DNA of 64,000 nucleotides from Mumia sp. Pv4-285 (GCF_041320275.1 NZ_CP162023.1:2728001-2792000); one strand, 5' to 3'. Shown: positions 43,866 to 54,105, numbered from the stretch's first letter. Made by a program: numbers and translations. Notes: a model not told the origin generated them from the letters alone.

Positions 43866-46121
43866 TCAGACGACGGCTGCGAAGCGGTCCCACACCCGGT
43901 GCAGCGCCATGTCCTCCTGGACGCGGGCGAGCACCTCGGCACCGGTCTCGCCGCGGACGATGCCCGGCCCACCGGCGCACCCGGCGGCGTCGAGCACGGC
44001 GCCCCCACCGCCCCAGGCGCCGATGACCTTGGCGTGCCGGAAGCACTCCTCGACCAGCAGCACCACGCGTGGGTCGATGGAGACCGTGTCGGCCGCGCCC
44101 GCCTTCGCGTCGCGCAGCGGCAGCGCGTCCGGTGCCGGCACCGGGGCCCCGGCGATCAGAACGGCGTCGAACTCCACCGACCGAGCGGTCGCGAAGGTGC
44201 GCTGCGCGGCGATCCCCTCGCCCAGCATCCCGCCGTGGGGACCGATCACGAGCGGAACCATGCCGGCCTCGAAGACCGCCGTACGAACCTCGTCGACGCC
44301 GGACAGGTCGCCGTCGGGGTCGACGACGATGCCGACCATGCGGCCGTCGGGCGGCCACGCCTCACCGACCTGGGACAGGGCGGGGCTGGGGGCGGGATCG
44401 AGCAGCGGGATCGTCGGCGACGGCGCAGGCAGGCCGAGGCCCGTGGCGACCTCCTCGCAGAGCACCGGGTCGATGTTCGCCAGGCACTGCAGCTGGCGCT
44501 CCTTGATCGCCTGGTCGTAGCACTTGCCCAGCTCGAAGGCGTAGGCGCGGATGATGTGCTCCTGCTCCACCCGCGACATGCTCAGCCAGAAGAGCCGCAC
44601 CTGGCTGAAGTGGTCGTCGTACGACGCGGGTTGGGCGCGCACCTTGGTGCCCTCGGCCACCCGGACGGCGAGGTGCTCGAAGGAGCCGTCCACCTCGGCA
44701 CCGGCCTGGAACGGGCAGCCGCCGTCCAGCGAGTTCGGACGGTACGGCGCCACGCCGGCGTGCACCGCGTGCTGGTGGAAGCCGTCGCGGAGCATGTCGT
44801 TGACCTCGGAGTGCGGCCGGTTGACGGGCAGCTGGTTGAAGTTGGGCCCGCCGAGGCGGGTCAGCTGCGTGTCGACGTACGAGAAGAGGCGCGCCTGCAC
44901 CAGCGGGTCGTCGGTGGCGTCGATCCCGGGCACGAGATGGCCGACGTGGAAGGCGACCTGCTCGGTCTCGGCGAAGAAGTTGGTCGGGTTCGCCGTGAGG
45001 ACCATCAGGCCGACGGGCTGCACCGGCGCCAGCTCCTCGGGCACGATCTTCGTCGGGTCGAGAAGGTCGATGCCCTCGAAGACCTGCTCGGGGTTGTCGG
45101 GGAAGACCTGAAGGCCCAGCTCCCACGCGGGATACGCGCCGGACTCGATCGCGTCGTAGAGGTCGCGCCGGTGGAAGTCCGGGTCCATCCCGCTGATCAT
45201 CTGCGCCTCCTCCCACGTGAGGGAGTGCACGCCGAGCTGCGGCTTCCAGTGGAACTTGACCAGCGAGGTCTCCCCCGCCGCGTTCTCGACCCGGAAGGTG
45301 TGGACGCCGAAGCCCTCCATCATCCGGTACGACCGCGGGATCCCGCGGTCGGACATGTTCCACATGGTGTGGTGCTGGGCCTCGGTGTGCAGGGACACGA
45401 AGTCCCAGAAGGTGTCGTGCGCGCTCTGCGCCTGGGGGATCTCCCGGTCCGGGTGCGGCTTGCCGGCGTGGATGACGTCGGGGAACTTGATGCCGTCCTG
45501 GATGAAGAACACCGGGATGTTGTTGCCGACGAGGTCGAAGTTGCCCTCGGGCGTGTAGAACTTCGTCGCGAAGCCGCGCGTGTCGCGGACCGTGTCGGCC
45601 GAGCCGCGTGATCCCAGCACGGTCGAGAAGCGGACGAACGTCGGCGTCTCGGCACCCTCGCGCAGGAACGCGGCCCTGCAGATCGCGTCGGCGGTTCCGT
45701 AGCCCACGAAGACGCCGTGCGCGCCCGCCCCACGTGCGTGCACCACACGCTCGGGGATCCGCTCGTGGTCGAAGTGGGTGATCTTCTCCCGCAGGTGGTG
45801 GTCCTGGAGCAGCGTCGGGCCACGCTCGCCTGCCTTGAGCGAGTGGTCGGTGTCGCGCAGGCGTACCCCGGTCGAGGTCGTCAGGTACTTCTCCTGCTGC
45901 GCGCGAGCCGTCAGCGGCGCGCCGGTCTCGACGCCCGTGGCGGTACGGGTGGCGGGCGCACTCTGGTCGGGCTTCGGCGGGAGCGGCTCACGCGGTTCGG
46001 TGGGCTCAGCAAGGCTGGCGGGCTCTGGACCCGGCGCCCCGGGGATCGTGGGCTCCGTGCCGCCAGCGAGGCCGTGCACGACCCGGTCGAAGGTCTCCTT
46101 GGCCAGCTGCTTGAGATCCAT
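43866..46121 (-). CDS. katE: Large-subunit monofunctional catalase (HPII/KatE type)
   Basis: This 751-residue heme enzyme breaks hydrogen peroxide into water and oxygen. The catalytic His lies in [17 protein letters not shown], the Asn in [12 protein letters not shown], and the heme-ligand Tyr in [14 protein letters not shown]. The extra C-terminal flavodoxin/amidotransferase-like domain (about 600-751, with [14 protein letters not shown]) marks the large-subunit class. ATG 46121 with GAGGAGA fits. The Pro-rich N-terminal 75 residues are usual for this class. It stands alone upstream of recA. Confidence 0.96.
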   Translation of the reverse strand: MDLKQLAKETFDRVVHGLAGGTEPTIPGAPGPEPASLAEPTEPREPLPPKPDQSAPATRTATGVETGAPLTARAQQEKYLTTSTGVRLRDTDHSLKAGERGPTLLQDHHLREKITHFDHERIPERVVHARGAGAHGVFVGYGTADAICRAAFLREGAETPTFVRFSTVLGSRGSADTVRDTRGFATKFYTPEGNFDLVGNNIPVFFIQDGIKFPDVIHAGKPHPDREIPQAQSAHDTFWDFVSLHTEAQHHTMWNMSDRGIPRSYRMMEGFGVHTFRVENAAGETSLVKFHWKPQLGVHSLTWEEAQMISGMDPDFHRRDLYDAIESGAYPAWELGLQVFPDNPEQVFEGIDLLDPTKIVPEELAPVQPVGLMVLTANPTNFFAETEQVAFHVGHLVPGIDATDDPLVQARLFSYVDTQLTRLGGPNFNQLPVNRPHSEVNDMLRDGFHQHAVHAGVAPYRPNSLDGGCPFQAGAEVDGSFEHLAVRVAEGTKVRAQPASYDDHFSQVRLFWLSMSRVEQEHIIRAYAFELGKCYDQAIKERQLQCLANIDPVLCEEVATGLGLPAPSPTIPLLDPAPSPALSQVGEAWPPDGRMVGIVVDPDGDLSGVDEVRTAVFEAGMVPLVIGPHGGMLGEGIAAQRTFATARSVEFDAVLIAGAPVPAPDALPLRDAKAGAADTVSIDPRVVLLVEECFRHAKVIGAWGGGGAVLDAAGCAGGPGIVRGETGAEVLARVQEDMALHRVWDRFAAVV

Positions 46122-46229
46122 GTCTCTCCTCGTCGGTCGAAAGGGCGTGCCGGTCGTACGCGGGAGCGGTACCCGCTCACGGTTCCTGCACACACGCGAC
46201 GGCCGAACATCTCCGAGGTCGACCGTGGC

Positions 46230-46646
46230 TCACGTGCCGGCGCGGCGCCCGCGTCGGGCTCGCACCCCGGACCACACCAGGACGACGGCGGCGGCTCCCG
46301 CGGTCAGGCACATCCACGCCGTCCCGTACGAGCGGTCGAGCAGCGTCGCGTTCTCGTCGCCACCGCCCTGACCGGACAGGACCGGCAGCGCCATCACCGT
46401 CACGGTCCCCCAGACGAGACCGACGAGTGCCGCCGGCAGCCGCGCGGGCTGCGGGAGGAGCCGTACGAGGAGCAGCGACACCAGCACGACGAGGGGCGCG
46501 AGCACGGCATCGTGCGCGAGCACCCCGCCGCCCAGCCAGAGCACGGCGGAGACGAGCTGGCCGAGGTCCAGCCGCAGGAGCAGCCACGCGCCGTACGCCG
46601 CGGCCGCAACCCCCCCGACGCCCACGCCCCACCGCGTCCCGCTCAC
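46230..46646 (-). CDS. Small membrane protein at the end of the molybdopterin oxidoreductase operon
   Basis: This 138-residue protein has four hydrophobic segments (GVGGVAAAAYGAWLLLRL, LVSAVLWLGGGVLAHDAVLAPLVVLVSLLLV, AALVGLVWGTVTVMAL and AGAAAVVLVWSGV) and a basic tail. No family with known function was recognised. GTG 46646 overlaps the stop of the oxidoreductase gene (GTGA), so it is the last gene of a five-gene operon. Confidence 0.75.
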   Translation of the reverse strand: MSGTRWGVGVGGVAAAAYGAWLLLRLDLGQLVSAVLWLGGGVLAHDAVLAPLVVLVSLLLVRLLPQPARLPAALVGLVWGTVTVMALPVLSGQGGGDENATLLDRSYGTAWMCLTAGAAAVVLVWSGVRARRGRRAGT

Positions 46647-47794
46647 GTCCGCACCTCCAGACGGGTGACCCACTTCGTCTGCCGGACTCCCGGCCGGTTC
46701 GGGGCGATCAGCCGGCACGGCCAGCCGTGGTCCAGGTCGAGCTCCTCCCCGTTGAGGCGCAGCGCGAGCAGCGTTCGCGGGTCCGCGGCGAACGCGGGCG
46801 GCAGGTCGGACGTCCCGAACGCCCGGCGCGTCTGGAGCGAGCTGACGTGGACCTCGGACGACGCGGGGGCGCCGACCATCGCCAGCAGCGTGCGCACGGG
46901 CACTCCCGTCCACTCGGCCGAGCGGCTCCACCCCTCCACGCAGGCGATCGGCAGGACGCGGGTGGTCTGCGGGAGTGCCGTCAGGTCGTCGAGCGTGAAC
47001 GTACGGCGGGTGTCGCCGTGGACGACCTCCAGCTGCCACCCGGTCGGGCGTGCGACCCCGGCCTGCGCTGCCGTACGGTTCACCGGCAGCCCTTGAGGGC
47101 CGTCACCGCTGCGGACGGCGAGCACCGAGACCCTGCGCAGCCACGGCACCGTCTGGCCGGCGGTCAGGACGACGGCCAGACCCGCCGCGACACCGGCGGC
47201 GACCAGGACGCTGCGGCGCGTCCGGGCGTCCTCCGCCGACTCGGACGACCCAAGCGGCACTGTCGTCCCGCCCTCTCGCGCGTAGGCCGCTCGGATCGCC
47301 GGCCACTTCACCGCGAGGTGGAGGAGCAGCGCTCCGATCGCGATCCAGGCGACGGCGTAGTGGGTGGCCCGGAACGAGAACGCCCACGGGTACCACTGGA
47401 CGATGTTCGTCAGGCCGCTCGCGAGCTGGAAGATCGCGGCGGCGACGAGCGCGAGGATCGAGAGCCGTTCGAGGGCGTGCAGCGCCAGCGCACCGGTGCC
47501 GCGCGGCGGTCGCAGGAACAGCCGCGGGTAGACCGACCAGAGCTTGACCAGCAGCAGGGGCACCGCGGCGGTGCCGGCGATGACGTGCACGCCCTGCGTC
47601 ACCCGGTACAACCAGGCCGGATCGACGGGCAGGGTCAACCATCCGGGCGTCGTCTGCTGGAGGTGGCTCCACAGTCCGGTGAGGAAGCAGATCGTGAACG
47701 CGATCCCGAGCCAGGTCCCCACGCGCGCCGTGGTTCTCGACCCCCGCCCCCGCGTCGGGAAGTCCTCCACCCGCGGCAGCCGCACTCCCGTCAC
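46643..47794 (-). CDS. Molybdopterin-dependent oxidoreductase fused to a b-type membrane domain
   Basis: The first about 175 residues of this 383-residue protein form a four- or five-helix membrane part. It holds histidines in YRVTQGVHVIAG, HALERL, FRATHYAVAW and LLHLAVKW that could bind heme. After another hydrophobic segment (VLVAAGVAAGLAVVLTAGQ) comes an Oxidored_molyb domain (about 240-383) with the likely Mo-ligand Cys in IACVEGWSRSAEW and HGWPCRLIAPNRPGV near the end. It looks like MsrP and its membrane partner joined. GTG 47794 overlaps the methyltransferase stop (GTGA). The substrate is unknown. Confidence 0.88.
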   Translation of the reverse strand: MTGVRLPRVEDFPTRGRGSRTTARVGTWLGIAFTICFLTGLWSHLQQTTPGWLTLPVDPAWLYRVTQGVHVIAGTAAVPLLLVKLWSVYPRLFLRPPRGTGALALHALERLSILALVAAAIFQLASGLTNIVQWYPWAFSFRATHYAVAWIAIGALLLHLAVKWPAIRAAYAREGGTTVPLGSSESAEDARTRRSVLVAAGVAAGLAVVLTAGQTVPWLRRVSVLAVRSGDGPQGLPVNRTAAQAGVARPTGWQLEVVHGDTRRTFTLDDLTALPQTTRVLPIACVEGWSRSAEWTGVPVRTLLAMVGAPASSEVHVSSLQTRRAFGTSDLPPAFAADPRTLLALRLNGEELDLDHGWPCRLIAPNRPGVRQTKWVTRLEVRT

Positions 47795-48438
47795 TCCCCC
47801 CGGGTGATCACGGCGACGTGCCGGCCGTCGTGCTCGTGGACCGCGCGGACGACCATGCCGGCGCGGTGGGCCACGTCCGTGACGCCCACGATGCTGACGC
47901 GAGCCCACGGGAACGGCGCGCTCTCGCAGCCGCGGACGCGCAGGCGTACCCAGTGGGTCCGGGAGGCCGTGCCGTGGGGCTCCACCTCGGCTAGGAGGGT
48001 CCCCCGGGGGTGGAGCAGCTCGGCGACGCGCCGGAGCAGGCGTACGGGGTCGCCGCCGATCCCGATGTTTCCGTCGGCCAGCAGCGCGTGTCGCCATGTC
48101 CCCGCACCGGGAACGGCGTCGAAGACGTCGCGGCACAGCGCCGGTGCCCCACGCGTGCGAGCCTGCCGGACCGCCTCCGCCGAGACGTCGACCCCGAGCG
48201 CTGGGACACGACGGCGGGTGAGGGCGTGCGTGAGTCGCCCCGGGCCGCAGCCGACGTCGAGCGTCGCCCCGGTGCACGGCCGCACGAACAGCGAGTGGTC
48301 GGCCGCGTCCGCCTCGCCCTTCCACCGGTCGACGGGGAGCGGGACGACCGCGCCGTCGGCAGTGACGACCTCGGCTCGCGGAGCCGCGAAGAGGTCGTCG
48401 AGCACGGCGCGTTCTGGTGCACGCTCGTCGAGCGTCAT
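47791..48438 (-). CDS. Class I SAM-dependent methyltransferase
   Basis: This 215-residue protein has motif I TLDVGCGPGRLTHAL near residue 60 and a typical DVSAEAVRQARTRG after it. The later half contains GNIGIGGDPVRLLRRVAELLHPRGTLLAEVEPHG. The acceptor is unknown; it may be a small molecule or glycan made by the neighbours. It overlaps the gene before (ATGA) and after (GTGA). Confidence 0.88.
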   Translation of the reverse strand: MTLDERAPERAVLDDLFAAPRAEVVTADGAVVPLPVDRWKGEADAADHSLFVRPCTGATLDVGCGPGRLTHALTRRRVPALGVDVSAEAVRQARTRGAPALCRDVFDAVPGAGTWRHALLADGNIGIGGDPVRLLRRVAELLHPRGTLLAEVEPHGTASRTHWVRLRVRGCESAPFPWARVSIVGVTDVAHRAGMVVRAVHEHDGRHVAVITRGE

Positions 48439-49127
48439 CGGACCTCCCCGGTGTCCCGGCTCGGGACTGGCTCACGCTGGCTGGCGATCCGTTGCACGAC
48501 GCGCGCGGCGCGGGTGCCCGGCGCCGTACGGGCGAGCTCGAGCGCGTCCTCCCACGTGTCGACGTCGGCGAGCCGACCGGCCTCGGCGACACGGGCTCCT
48601 GCGGACACCAGAGCCTCGTACGTCCGTGCCCCCGTGTCCGGTCGCGACATCGGCACGTCGACGAGCACCCGGGCCCAACGCGGTTCCCGGACTCCGAGCG
48701 CCCACCAGCCGCCGTCCTCGGCGTGGCCGAGCACGGCGTCGGAGTCGACGAGGAGGTCGGCGACCCGGACCAGGTCCGCAGACGTCACCTGAGGCGTGTC
48801 GGTGCCGATCTGCACGACCCCTTCCCCGGCGTCGGCGTCGGCGTGCGCGTGGACCAGCCGCTCCGCGAAGGTGTCGCCCCGCTGCCTGGCCGTCCGGTGC
48901 GGCGCGCACGCCGCGGCGATCTCCGCGCCCTGCACGGCGTGGTCGAGGTCGCCCGCCATCGCGAGCACGACCGGCCACCCGGTCGCTGCCGCGGCGTCGA
49001 GCGTGTCGAGGAACGCCGCCGCCGCGAACGTCGCTGCGCCCTCGGCGCCGGTACGGGCGGCGAGGCGCGTCTTCGCGCGTCCCGGCTCGGGTGCCTTCGC
49101 CACGACGAGCAGCGTCGGGGACCTCAT
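48435..49127 (-). CDS. DUF2064 glycosyltransferase-like protein (TIGR04282 type)
   Basis: This 230-residue protein matches DUF2064, a nucleotidyl/glycosyltransferase-fold family also described as TIGR04282. It starts with LLVVAKAPEPGRAKTRLAA, the family signature, and has VQIGTDTPQVTSADL and LGHAEDGGWWALGV. In other bacteria this family lies next to GT2 enzymes in arsenosugar-like and other unknown gene sets. It overlaps the GT2 gene and the methyltransferase gene by 4 bp each. Confidence 0.9.
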   Translation of the reverse strand: MRSPTLLVVAKAPEPGRAKTRLAARTGAEGAATFAAAAFLDTLDAAAATGWPVVLAMAGDLDHAVQGAEIAAACAPHRTARQRGDTFAERLVHAHADADAGEGVVQIGTDTPQVTSADLVRVADLLVDSDAVLGHAEDGGWWALGVREPRWARVLVDVPMSRPDTGARTYEALVSAGARVAEAGRLADVDTWEDALELARTAPGTRAARVVQRIASQREPVPSRDTGEVR

Positions 49128-49789
49128 CGCATCACCTTCGCGAAGTCGACCGCCGTACGGAGGGTGCCGCGGACGGAGCCGCTCACCTTCGACCGGGTCC
49201 CGGCGGCCCGCTCGCGGTAGGCGATGTCGTGCTCCTCGACCGTCCAGCCGGCTCGCGCGGCGCCGAGCATCAGCTCCAGCGGATAGCCGAACCGGCGGTC
49301 ACGCACGTCCAGCGCGACCAGGGCATCGCGCGGGCACACCCGCATCGGGGCCAGGTCGTGGACCGGCAGCCCGGTCGAGCGCCGGATCCACCAGGCCAGC
49401 GCGGTCGTGCCGGCACGGGCGTGCCACGGCCACACGCCCCCCGACACCGGGCGCCGGCGGCCGAGCGCCATCGTCACGCGGCCGGCCAGCACGGCGTCGA
49501 GCATCGGGTCCAGATCGGCCGCATCCATCGACGCGTCCCCGTCCATCACGGCGACGTACGGCGCGCTGGCGGCCGCGACGCCGGCGGCGACGGCAGCGCC
49601 GTACCCCGCGACCGGCTCGTCGACGGTGCGCGCTCCGAGCCGTCGGGCGACCCCGGCCGTGCCGTCGCGCGACCCGTTGTCCACCACGATCACGGCGAAC
49701 CGGTCCGGCACCCGCGCGAGCACGGTCGGCAGCGCCAGCGCCTCGTCGCGGCACGGCACGACGAGATCGCAGACGGGTTCGGCAGCCAT
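49124..49789 (-). CDS. Family 2 glycosyltransferase
   Basis: This 221-residue GT2 enzyme has the opening VCDLVVPCRDEALALPTVLARVP, the nucleotide site VIVVDNGSRDGT and the metal motif VMDGDASMD. It lacks membrane helices, unlike many polyprenyl-phosphate glycosyltransferases, although the sequence is of that type. It is the first gene of the leftward operon and is divergent, with 115 bp between, from a membrane glycosyltransferase-like gene. Confidence 0.92.
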   Translation of the reverse strand: MAAEPVCDLVVPCRDEALALPTVLARVPDRFAVIVVDNGSRDGTAGVARRLGARTVDEPVAGYGAAVAAGVAAASAPYVAVMDGDASMDAADLDPMLDAVLAGRVTMALGRRRPVSGGVWPWHARAGTTALAWWIRRSTGLPVHDLAPMRVCPRDALVALDVRDRRFGYPLELMLGAARAGWTVEEHDIAYRERAAGTRSKVSGSVRGTLRTAVDFAKVMR

Positions 49790-49904
49790 GTCTCGACCGT
49801 AGGCCGAAGTCGCCTCCGTGACCGACCGTCAGGCGGTGACGAACCCGTGACGTCCCGTGCCGCACGGTGCCCTCGACCCCGGGTGCAGGGCCTACGGTGG
49901 ACGG

Positions 49905-51254
49905 GTGACCAGCCTGGACGCGCGCCGTACCCGCACCGCGCTGGTAGGTGCCGCGATCGGCGTCGTCCTGGTCGCCGCGGCGATGGCGTGGCCCGCGATC
50001 ACGGGCATCTTCGTCCACAACGGCATCTCGGGCCTCCCCCGATTCCCTCCGTTGCACGCGAACTGGTCGCCGCGCGTGACCGCGACCTCGTGGCTGCCCG
50101 TCGTCGTCGCCGCGGTCATCCTTCTGGTGTGGCCGCGCGTGGTCGCGCTCCGCTGGCCGGCGTACCTGCTCGCGCTCGTCGTGGCGGCGTGGAGCTGGAC
50201 GATGTCGCTCGCGCTGGTCGACGGCACCGACGGACTGGGGCGGGTGTTCACGCGACGTGGCGAGTACGTCGCGGACGCGCAGGCGGTCGGTGACGTCTCC
50301 TCGATGCTCTCCGGCTTCGTCGACCGCATCCCGCTCGACGCGGCGGACAACTGGGGCATCCACGTCGCGGGCCATCCGCCAGGTGCGCTGCTGGTGTTCG
50401 TCGGGATCGACCGCGCCGGCATCACCGACCCCGCGCTGATCGGGCTGGTCGTGGTGACCCTCGGCTGCACCGCGTTCGCGGGCGCCGCGATCGCCGTACG
50501 CCGCCTCGCCGGTGAGCACTGGGCGCGGCGCGCCGGAGTGTGGTGGGTGCTGCTGCCCGCGGCGGTGTGGGTCGGCGTCAGCGGCGACGCGATCTTCATG
50601 GCGGTCTCGGCCTGGGGCCTCGCCCTGCTCGCGGTCGCCCTGACCGCCCGCAGCACGGGCGCGGAGGTCGCGGCCGGGCTGGGAGCCGGTGTCCTGCTCG
50701 GGGCGACGGTCTACCTCTCGTACGGCTTGGTGCTGCTCGCCGTCCCGGCGCTGGCCGTGGTCGTCCTCGCACGTCGGTTCCGTCCCGTGGTCTGGGTGCT
50801 CGCCGGTGCACTCCTCGTGGTCGCGACGTTCACGGCGGCGGGCTTTGCCTGGTGGGAGGCGTACGGGGTGCTGCACGAGCGCTACTACGACGGCGTCGCC
50901 GCCGACCGGCCGTACGGCTACTGGGTCTGGGCGAACCTCGCGGCGTGGACCTTCGCGATCGGGCTGGCCGGCTGGGCGGGGCTGGCCGAGGCCGTACGGT
51001 CGCTCGCGCACCGCCCACGCGCAGGACACGGCACCGTCGCGGTGTCGGTGCTTGCGCTCAGCGGGCTCGCCTGCGTCGTCCTCGCGACGTTGTCCGGCAT
51101 GAGCAAGGCGGAGGTCGAGCGGATCTGGCTCCCCTTCTCGCTGTGGGCGGTGCTCGGCGCGAGCCTGCTCGGACCACGGCTGCGGCACGTGCTCGTGATC
51201 GCGCAGGTGGTCACCGCGCTGGCGGTGCAGCACCTGCTGCTGACGAGGTGGTGA
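49905..51254 (+). CDS. Polytopic membrane protein, GT-C glycosyltransferase-like
   Basis: This 449-residue protein has about eleven hydrophobic segments. An outside loop contains DAADNWGIHVAGHPPGALLVF, as in integral membrane glycosyltransferases of the GT-C/GT39-like type in actinobacteria. Such enzymes use polyprenyl-phosphate sugars made by GT2 proteins. GTG 49905 was chosen since it precedes the first helix. Its stop overlaps the response regulator start (GTGA). Confidence 0.8.
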   Translation: MTSLDARRTRTALVGAAIGVVLVAAAMAWPAITGIFVHNGISGLPRFPPLHANWSPRVTATSWLPVVVAAVILLVWPRVVALRWPAYLLALVVAAWSWTMSLALVDGTDGLGRVFTRRGEYVADAQAVGDVSSMLSGFVDRIPLDAADNWGIHVAGHPPGALLVFVGIDRAGITDPALIGLVVVTLGCTAFAGAAIAVRRLAGEHWARRAGVWWVLLPAAVWVGVSGDAIFMAVSAWGLALLAVALTARSTGAEVAAGLGAGVLLGATVYLSYGLVLLAVPALAVVVLARRFRPVVWVLAGALLVVATFTAAGFAWWEAYGVLHERYYDGVAADRPYGYWVWANLAAWTFAIGLAGWAGLAEAVRSLAHRPRAGHGTVAVSVLALSGLACVVLATLSGMSKAEVERIWLPFSLWAVLGASLLGPRLRHVLVIAQVVTALAVQHLLLTRW

Positions 51255-51985
51255 GGCCCGTGGACGAGGGGACGCACGTGCTCGTGGTCGAGGACGATCC
51301 CGCAGTGCGCGACGTCGTCCGGCGCTACCTCGAGCGCGACGGCCACCGCGTGTCGACCGCGGCCGACGGCGAGACGGGCCTGCTGCTCGCCCGGACGGAG
51401 TCGCCCGACCTCGTCGTCCTCGACCTCATGCTCGGCGGCATCGACGGCGTCGAGGTGTGCCGCCGGCTGCGCGCCGAGCAGGTGTACGTGCCGGTCGTCA
51501 TGCTCACCGCCCTCGCCGACGAGGACCACCGCATCACGGGACTGTCGGTCGGCGCCGACGACTACGTCACGAAGCCGTTCAGCGTCAAGGAGCTCGCGCT
51601 GCGGGTGCAGGCGGTCCTGCGGCGGGTCCGCGGCGGGCCGGTCGGCGTGACAGCCCCCGCTCCGACGCTGCGCGACGGCGACCTGGAGCTGGACCGCGTC
51701 GCCCGCGAGGTCCGTACGGCCGGGGCCCCGCTGGCGCTCACGCTGCGGGAGTTCGACCTCCTCGCCTTCTTCCTCGCGCACCCCGGCCAGGTGTTCTCGC
51801 GGACCGACCTGCTCGCCGAGGTGTGGGGCTGGGAGTTCGGCGACCACTCGACCGTCACCGTCCACGTGAAGCGCCTCCGGCACAAGATCGAGCCCGACCC
51901 GGCGAACCCGGCGCGTATCGTCACCGTGTACGGGCTGGGGTATCGCTACGACCTCGGAGGGAGCGACCGTGCTGACCGAGTCTGA
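51251..51985 (+). CDS. Response regulator, OmpR/PhoB family
   Basis: This 244-residue regulator has a receiver domain with the acidic pocket VVEDD and phosphate acceptor Asp58 in VVLDLMLGG, and the conserved Lys in YVTKPFS. A C-terminal winged helix (about 145-240, [29 protein letters not shown] ... YGLGYRYDL) follows. GTG 51251 overlaps the membrane glycosyltransferase stop. It is coupled to the kinase gene by a 17-bp overlap. It probably controls this cluster. Confidence 0.95.
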   Translation: MRPVDEGTHVLVVEDDPAVRDVVRRYLERDGHRVSTAADGETGLLLARTESPDLVVLDLMLGGIDGVEVCRRLRAEQVYVPVVMLTALADEDHRITGLSVGADDYVTKPFSVKELALRVQAVLRRVRGGPVGVTAPAPTLRDGDLELDRVAREVRTAGAPLALTLREFDLLAFFLAHPGQVFSRTDLLAEVWGWEFGDHSTVTVHVKRLRHKIEPDPANPARIVTVYGLGYRYDLGGSDRADRV

Positions 51986-53027
51986 CCTGCGCGCCGTGCT
52001 CCTCGGGATCGCCTGCTCTCTCGCCGTCGTGGGAGCAGGGGCCCTCGCGCTGCGCGCCGTACGCCGCCGCGCGCTCGCCGTCTCGCTGATGCTCCTCACG
52101 CTGGTGCCGCTGCTCGCCATCGTGACCGGGGTCGCCGTGACGAGCGGGTTCATGTTCACCGCCGAGCTGCGGCGCACGGCGCTGGTCTGGATCGGCGTCG
52201 CCCTCGTCTGCATCCCGACGTCGGTGCTCCTCGGACGCGCGCTCGCCCGCCGGATCGTGTGGGAGCGCGAGGCCCTCTCGCGTGAGCGCGCAGCCGACGC
52301 GTCTCGCCGCGAGCTGATGACCTGGCTGAGCCACGACCTGCGGACCCCGGTCGCGGGCATCCGGGCGATGGCCGAGGCGCTCGAGGACGGGGTCGTCGAG
52401 AGTCCGGCCGACGTGCGGGCGTACGCCGTACGGATCCGCAGCGAGTCGGTCCGCCTCGGCCGGATGGTCGACGACCTGTTCGAGATGTCGCGGATCACGG
52501 CGCCCGCGTTCCGGCTGACCACCGAGCCGTTGTCGCTGAGCATGCTGGCGAGCGAGGTCGTCGCGTCGACCTCCGCGTACGCGGGCGCAAGGGACGTTCG
52601 TCTCGCGCACTCGGGCACGGACGCCGTCGTCGTCGCAGCGGCCGACGAGCTCGCCCGCGCCGTCGGCAACCTCGTGACGAACGCTGTACGCCACAGCGCC
52701 GCTGGCACGACGGTGACGGTCGCGACACGGGCGTCGGCGGGGGCTGGGGTCATCGACGTGGTCGACGCGTGCGGGGGCATCGACGAGGCCGAGATCCCGC
52801 ACCTGTTCGACGCCGGCTACCGCGGCACCGCGGCGCGGGAGAACGACGCCGAGGACGAGACCGGGGCGGGGATGGGACTCGCGATCGCGCGCGGGCTGGT
52901 CCGGGCCCAGGGCGGTGAGGTGAGCGTCCAGAACGTCGCCGGGGGTTGCCGGTTCACCGTCCGGTTGCCGTTGCCGGCGGGGCTCGCGGAGGCGACGCCG
53001 GCCGAGCGAGCCCGCCGCGACGCCTGA
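51969..53027 (+). CDS. Sensor histidine kinase
   Basis: This 352-residue kinase has two to three N-terminal membrane segments with almost no outside domain, then a HisKA domain with His122 in [12 protein letters not shown]. The HATPase domain has the N box [10 protein letters not shown], a G1 box VVDACGG and G2 [13 protein letters not shown]. The short membrane part suggests that it senses the membrane itself or a partner protein. It pairs with the response regulator just upstream. The start GTG 51969 lies inside that gene. Confidence 0.94.
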   Translation: MLTESDLRAVLLGIACSLAVVGAGALALRAVRRRALAVSLMLLTLVPLLAIVTGVAVTSGFMFTAELRRTALVWIGVALVCIPTSVLLGRALARRIVWEREALSRERAADASRRELMTWLSHDLRTPVAGIRAMAEALEDGVVESPADVRAYAVRIRSESVRLGRMVDDLFEMSRITAPAFRLTTEPLSLSMLASEVVASTSAYAGARDVRLAHSGTDAVVVAAADELARAVGNLVTNAVRHSAAGTTVTVATRASAGAGVIDVVDACGGIDEAEIPHLFDAGYRGTAARENDAEDETGAGMGLAIARGLVRAQGGEVSVQNVAGGCRFTVRLPLPAGLAEATPAERARRDA

Positions 53028-53051
53028 GCGGGCGGCACCTCCGCGAGGGCG

Positions 53052-54095
53052 TCAGCGGGTCCGCAGGGGGTCCGTCGCGAGCTGCGCGAGCCCCTCCTCG
53101 GGCGCGACCTGCGCCGTGAAGCCGAGCTCGTCGCGCGACTTGGCCGGTGACGCGACCACGTGGCGTACGTCGTAAGGCCGGTACTCCCCCGTCACGACGG
53201 GTGACGCGCCGTCGGCGGCCGCCGCGAGCGTGCGTGCCATCGTGCCGAGCGAGACCGGGCGGCCGGAGGCGACGTTGTAGGCGTGCCGGCCGCTCCCGAG
53301 CGACCCGACGCGCTCGACGGCAGCGAGGTTGGCGCGGGCGACGTCACGGACGTGGACGAAGTCGCGCATCTGCCCACCGTCCTCGAACACCCTGGGTGCC
53401 TCTCCACGTGCCAGCGCCGACCGGAAGATCGCCGCGACCCCGGCGTACGGGGTGTCGGCAGGCATCCCGGGGCCGTACACGTTGTGATAGCGCAACGCCA
53501 GCGCCGACGCTCCCACCAGCCGGCACCACGCCGAGACGTAGTGCTCCTGCGCGACCTTCGACGCCGCGTACGCACTGGTGGGCGCGAAGGGCGTGTCCTC
53601 GTCGACGAGGCGCCACTCGACCGGTCCGCCGCAGACCGCGCAGCCGGGGTCGTACCGGCCGGCCTCCAGGTCGTCCTCGCGCCGCACGGCCGGGGAGACG
53701 TCGCCGTGCACGGCGCACGTGTAGCGGCCGTCGCCGTAGACGACCATCGAGGACGCCACGACGAGGGAGCCGACTCCCGCGCGCGTCATCGCGGCAAGGA
53801 GCACCGCCGTGCCGTGGTCGTTGTGGTCCGCGTACGCGGGGAAGTCCTGGGCATCGACCCCGTTGCCGACCATCGCCGCCTGGTGGCAGACCACGTCGAC
53901 CCCGTCCAGCGCCGCGTCGACGTCAGCGGGCACGCGTACGTCGCCGCGCCGCGTGCCGTCAGGCGTCGAGGCGCCCGCGCCGTGAGCGAGCGGAAGCAGC
54001 AGGTCCAGCCCGACCACGTCGTGACCGGCATCGGTCAGGACGTCGACGACGTGCGAGCCGATGAACCCCGCTGATCCCGTGACCAGGACCCTCAC
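53052..54095 (-). CDS. NAD-dependent sugar epimerase/dehydratase with a cysteine-bearing insertion
   Basis: This 347-residue extended SDR enzyme has the NAD motif VTGSAGFIGSHV and the catalytic pair Tyr176 and Lys180 in YAASK. Between the Ser strand (ASSMVVYGDGR) and the Tyr it carries about 40 extra residues with Cys127, His130, Cys152 and Cys155, like a small metal site. A similar insertion is known from dTDP-L-rhamnose 4-epimerase-like proteins. It would change a nucleotide sugar, perhaps for the neighbouring glycosyltransferases. It starts 10 bp after the phosphorylase gene stop. Confidence 0.9.
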   Translation of the reverse strand: MRVLVTGSAGFIGSHVVDVLTDAGHDVVGLDLLLPLAHGAGASTPDGTRRGDVRVPADVDAALDGVDVVCHQAAMVGNGVDAQDFPAYADHNDHGTAVLLAAMTRAGVGSLVVASSMVVYGDGRYTCAVHGDVSPAVRREDDLEAGRYDPGCAVCGGPVEWRLVDEDTPFAPTSAYAASKVAQEHYVSAWCRLVGASALALRYHNVYGPGMPADTPYAGVAAIFRSALARGEAPRVFEDGGQMRDFVHVRDVARANLAAVERVGSLGSGRHAYNVASGRPVSLGTMARTLAAAADGASPVVTGEYRPYDVRHVVASPAKSRDELGFTAQVAPEEGLAQLATDPLRTR

Positions 54096-54105
54096 GCCAG
54101 CCGCC

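Noticed and set aside
46427-50293. A 1288-codon open frame on the plus strand
   Set aside because: It lies opposite a run of well-supported genes (membrane protein, oxidoreductase, methyltransferase, DUF2064, GT2). It has the Arg/Pro/Ala-rich composition that arises when high-GC coding DNA is read on the wrong strand.
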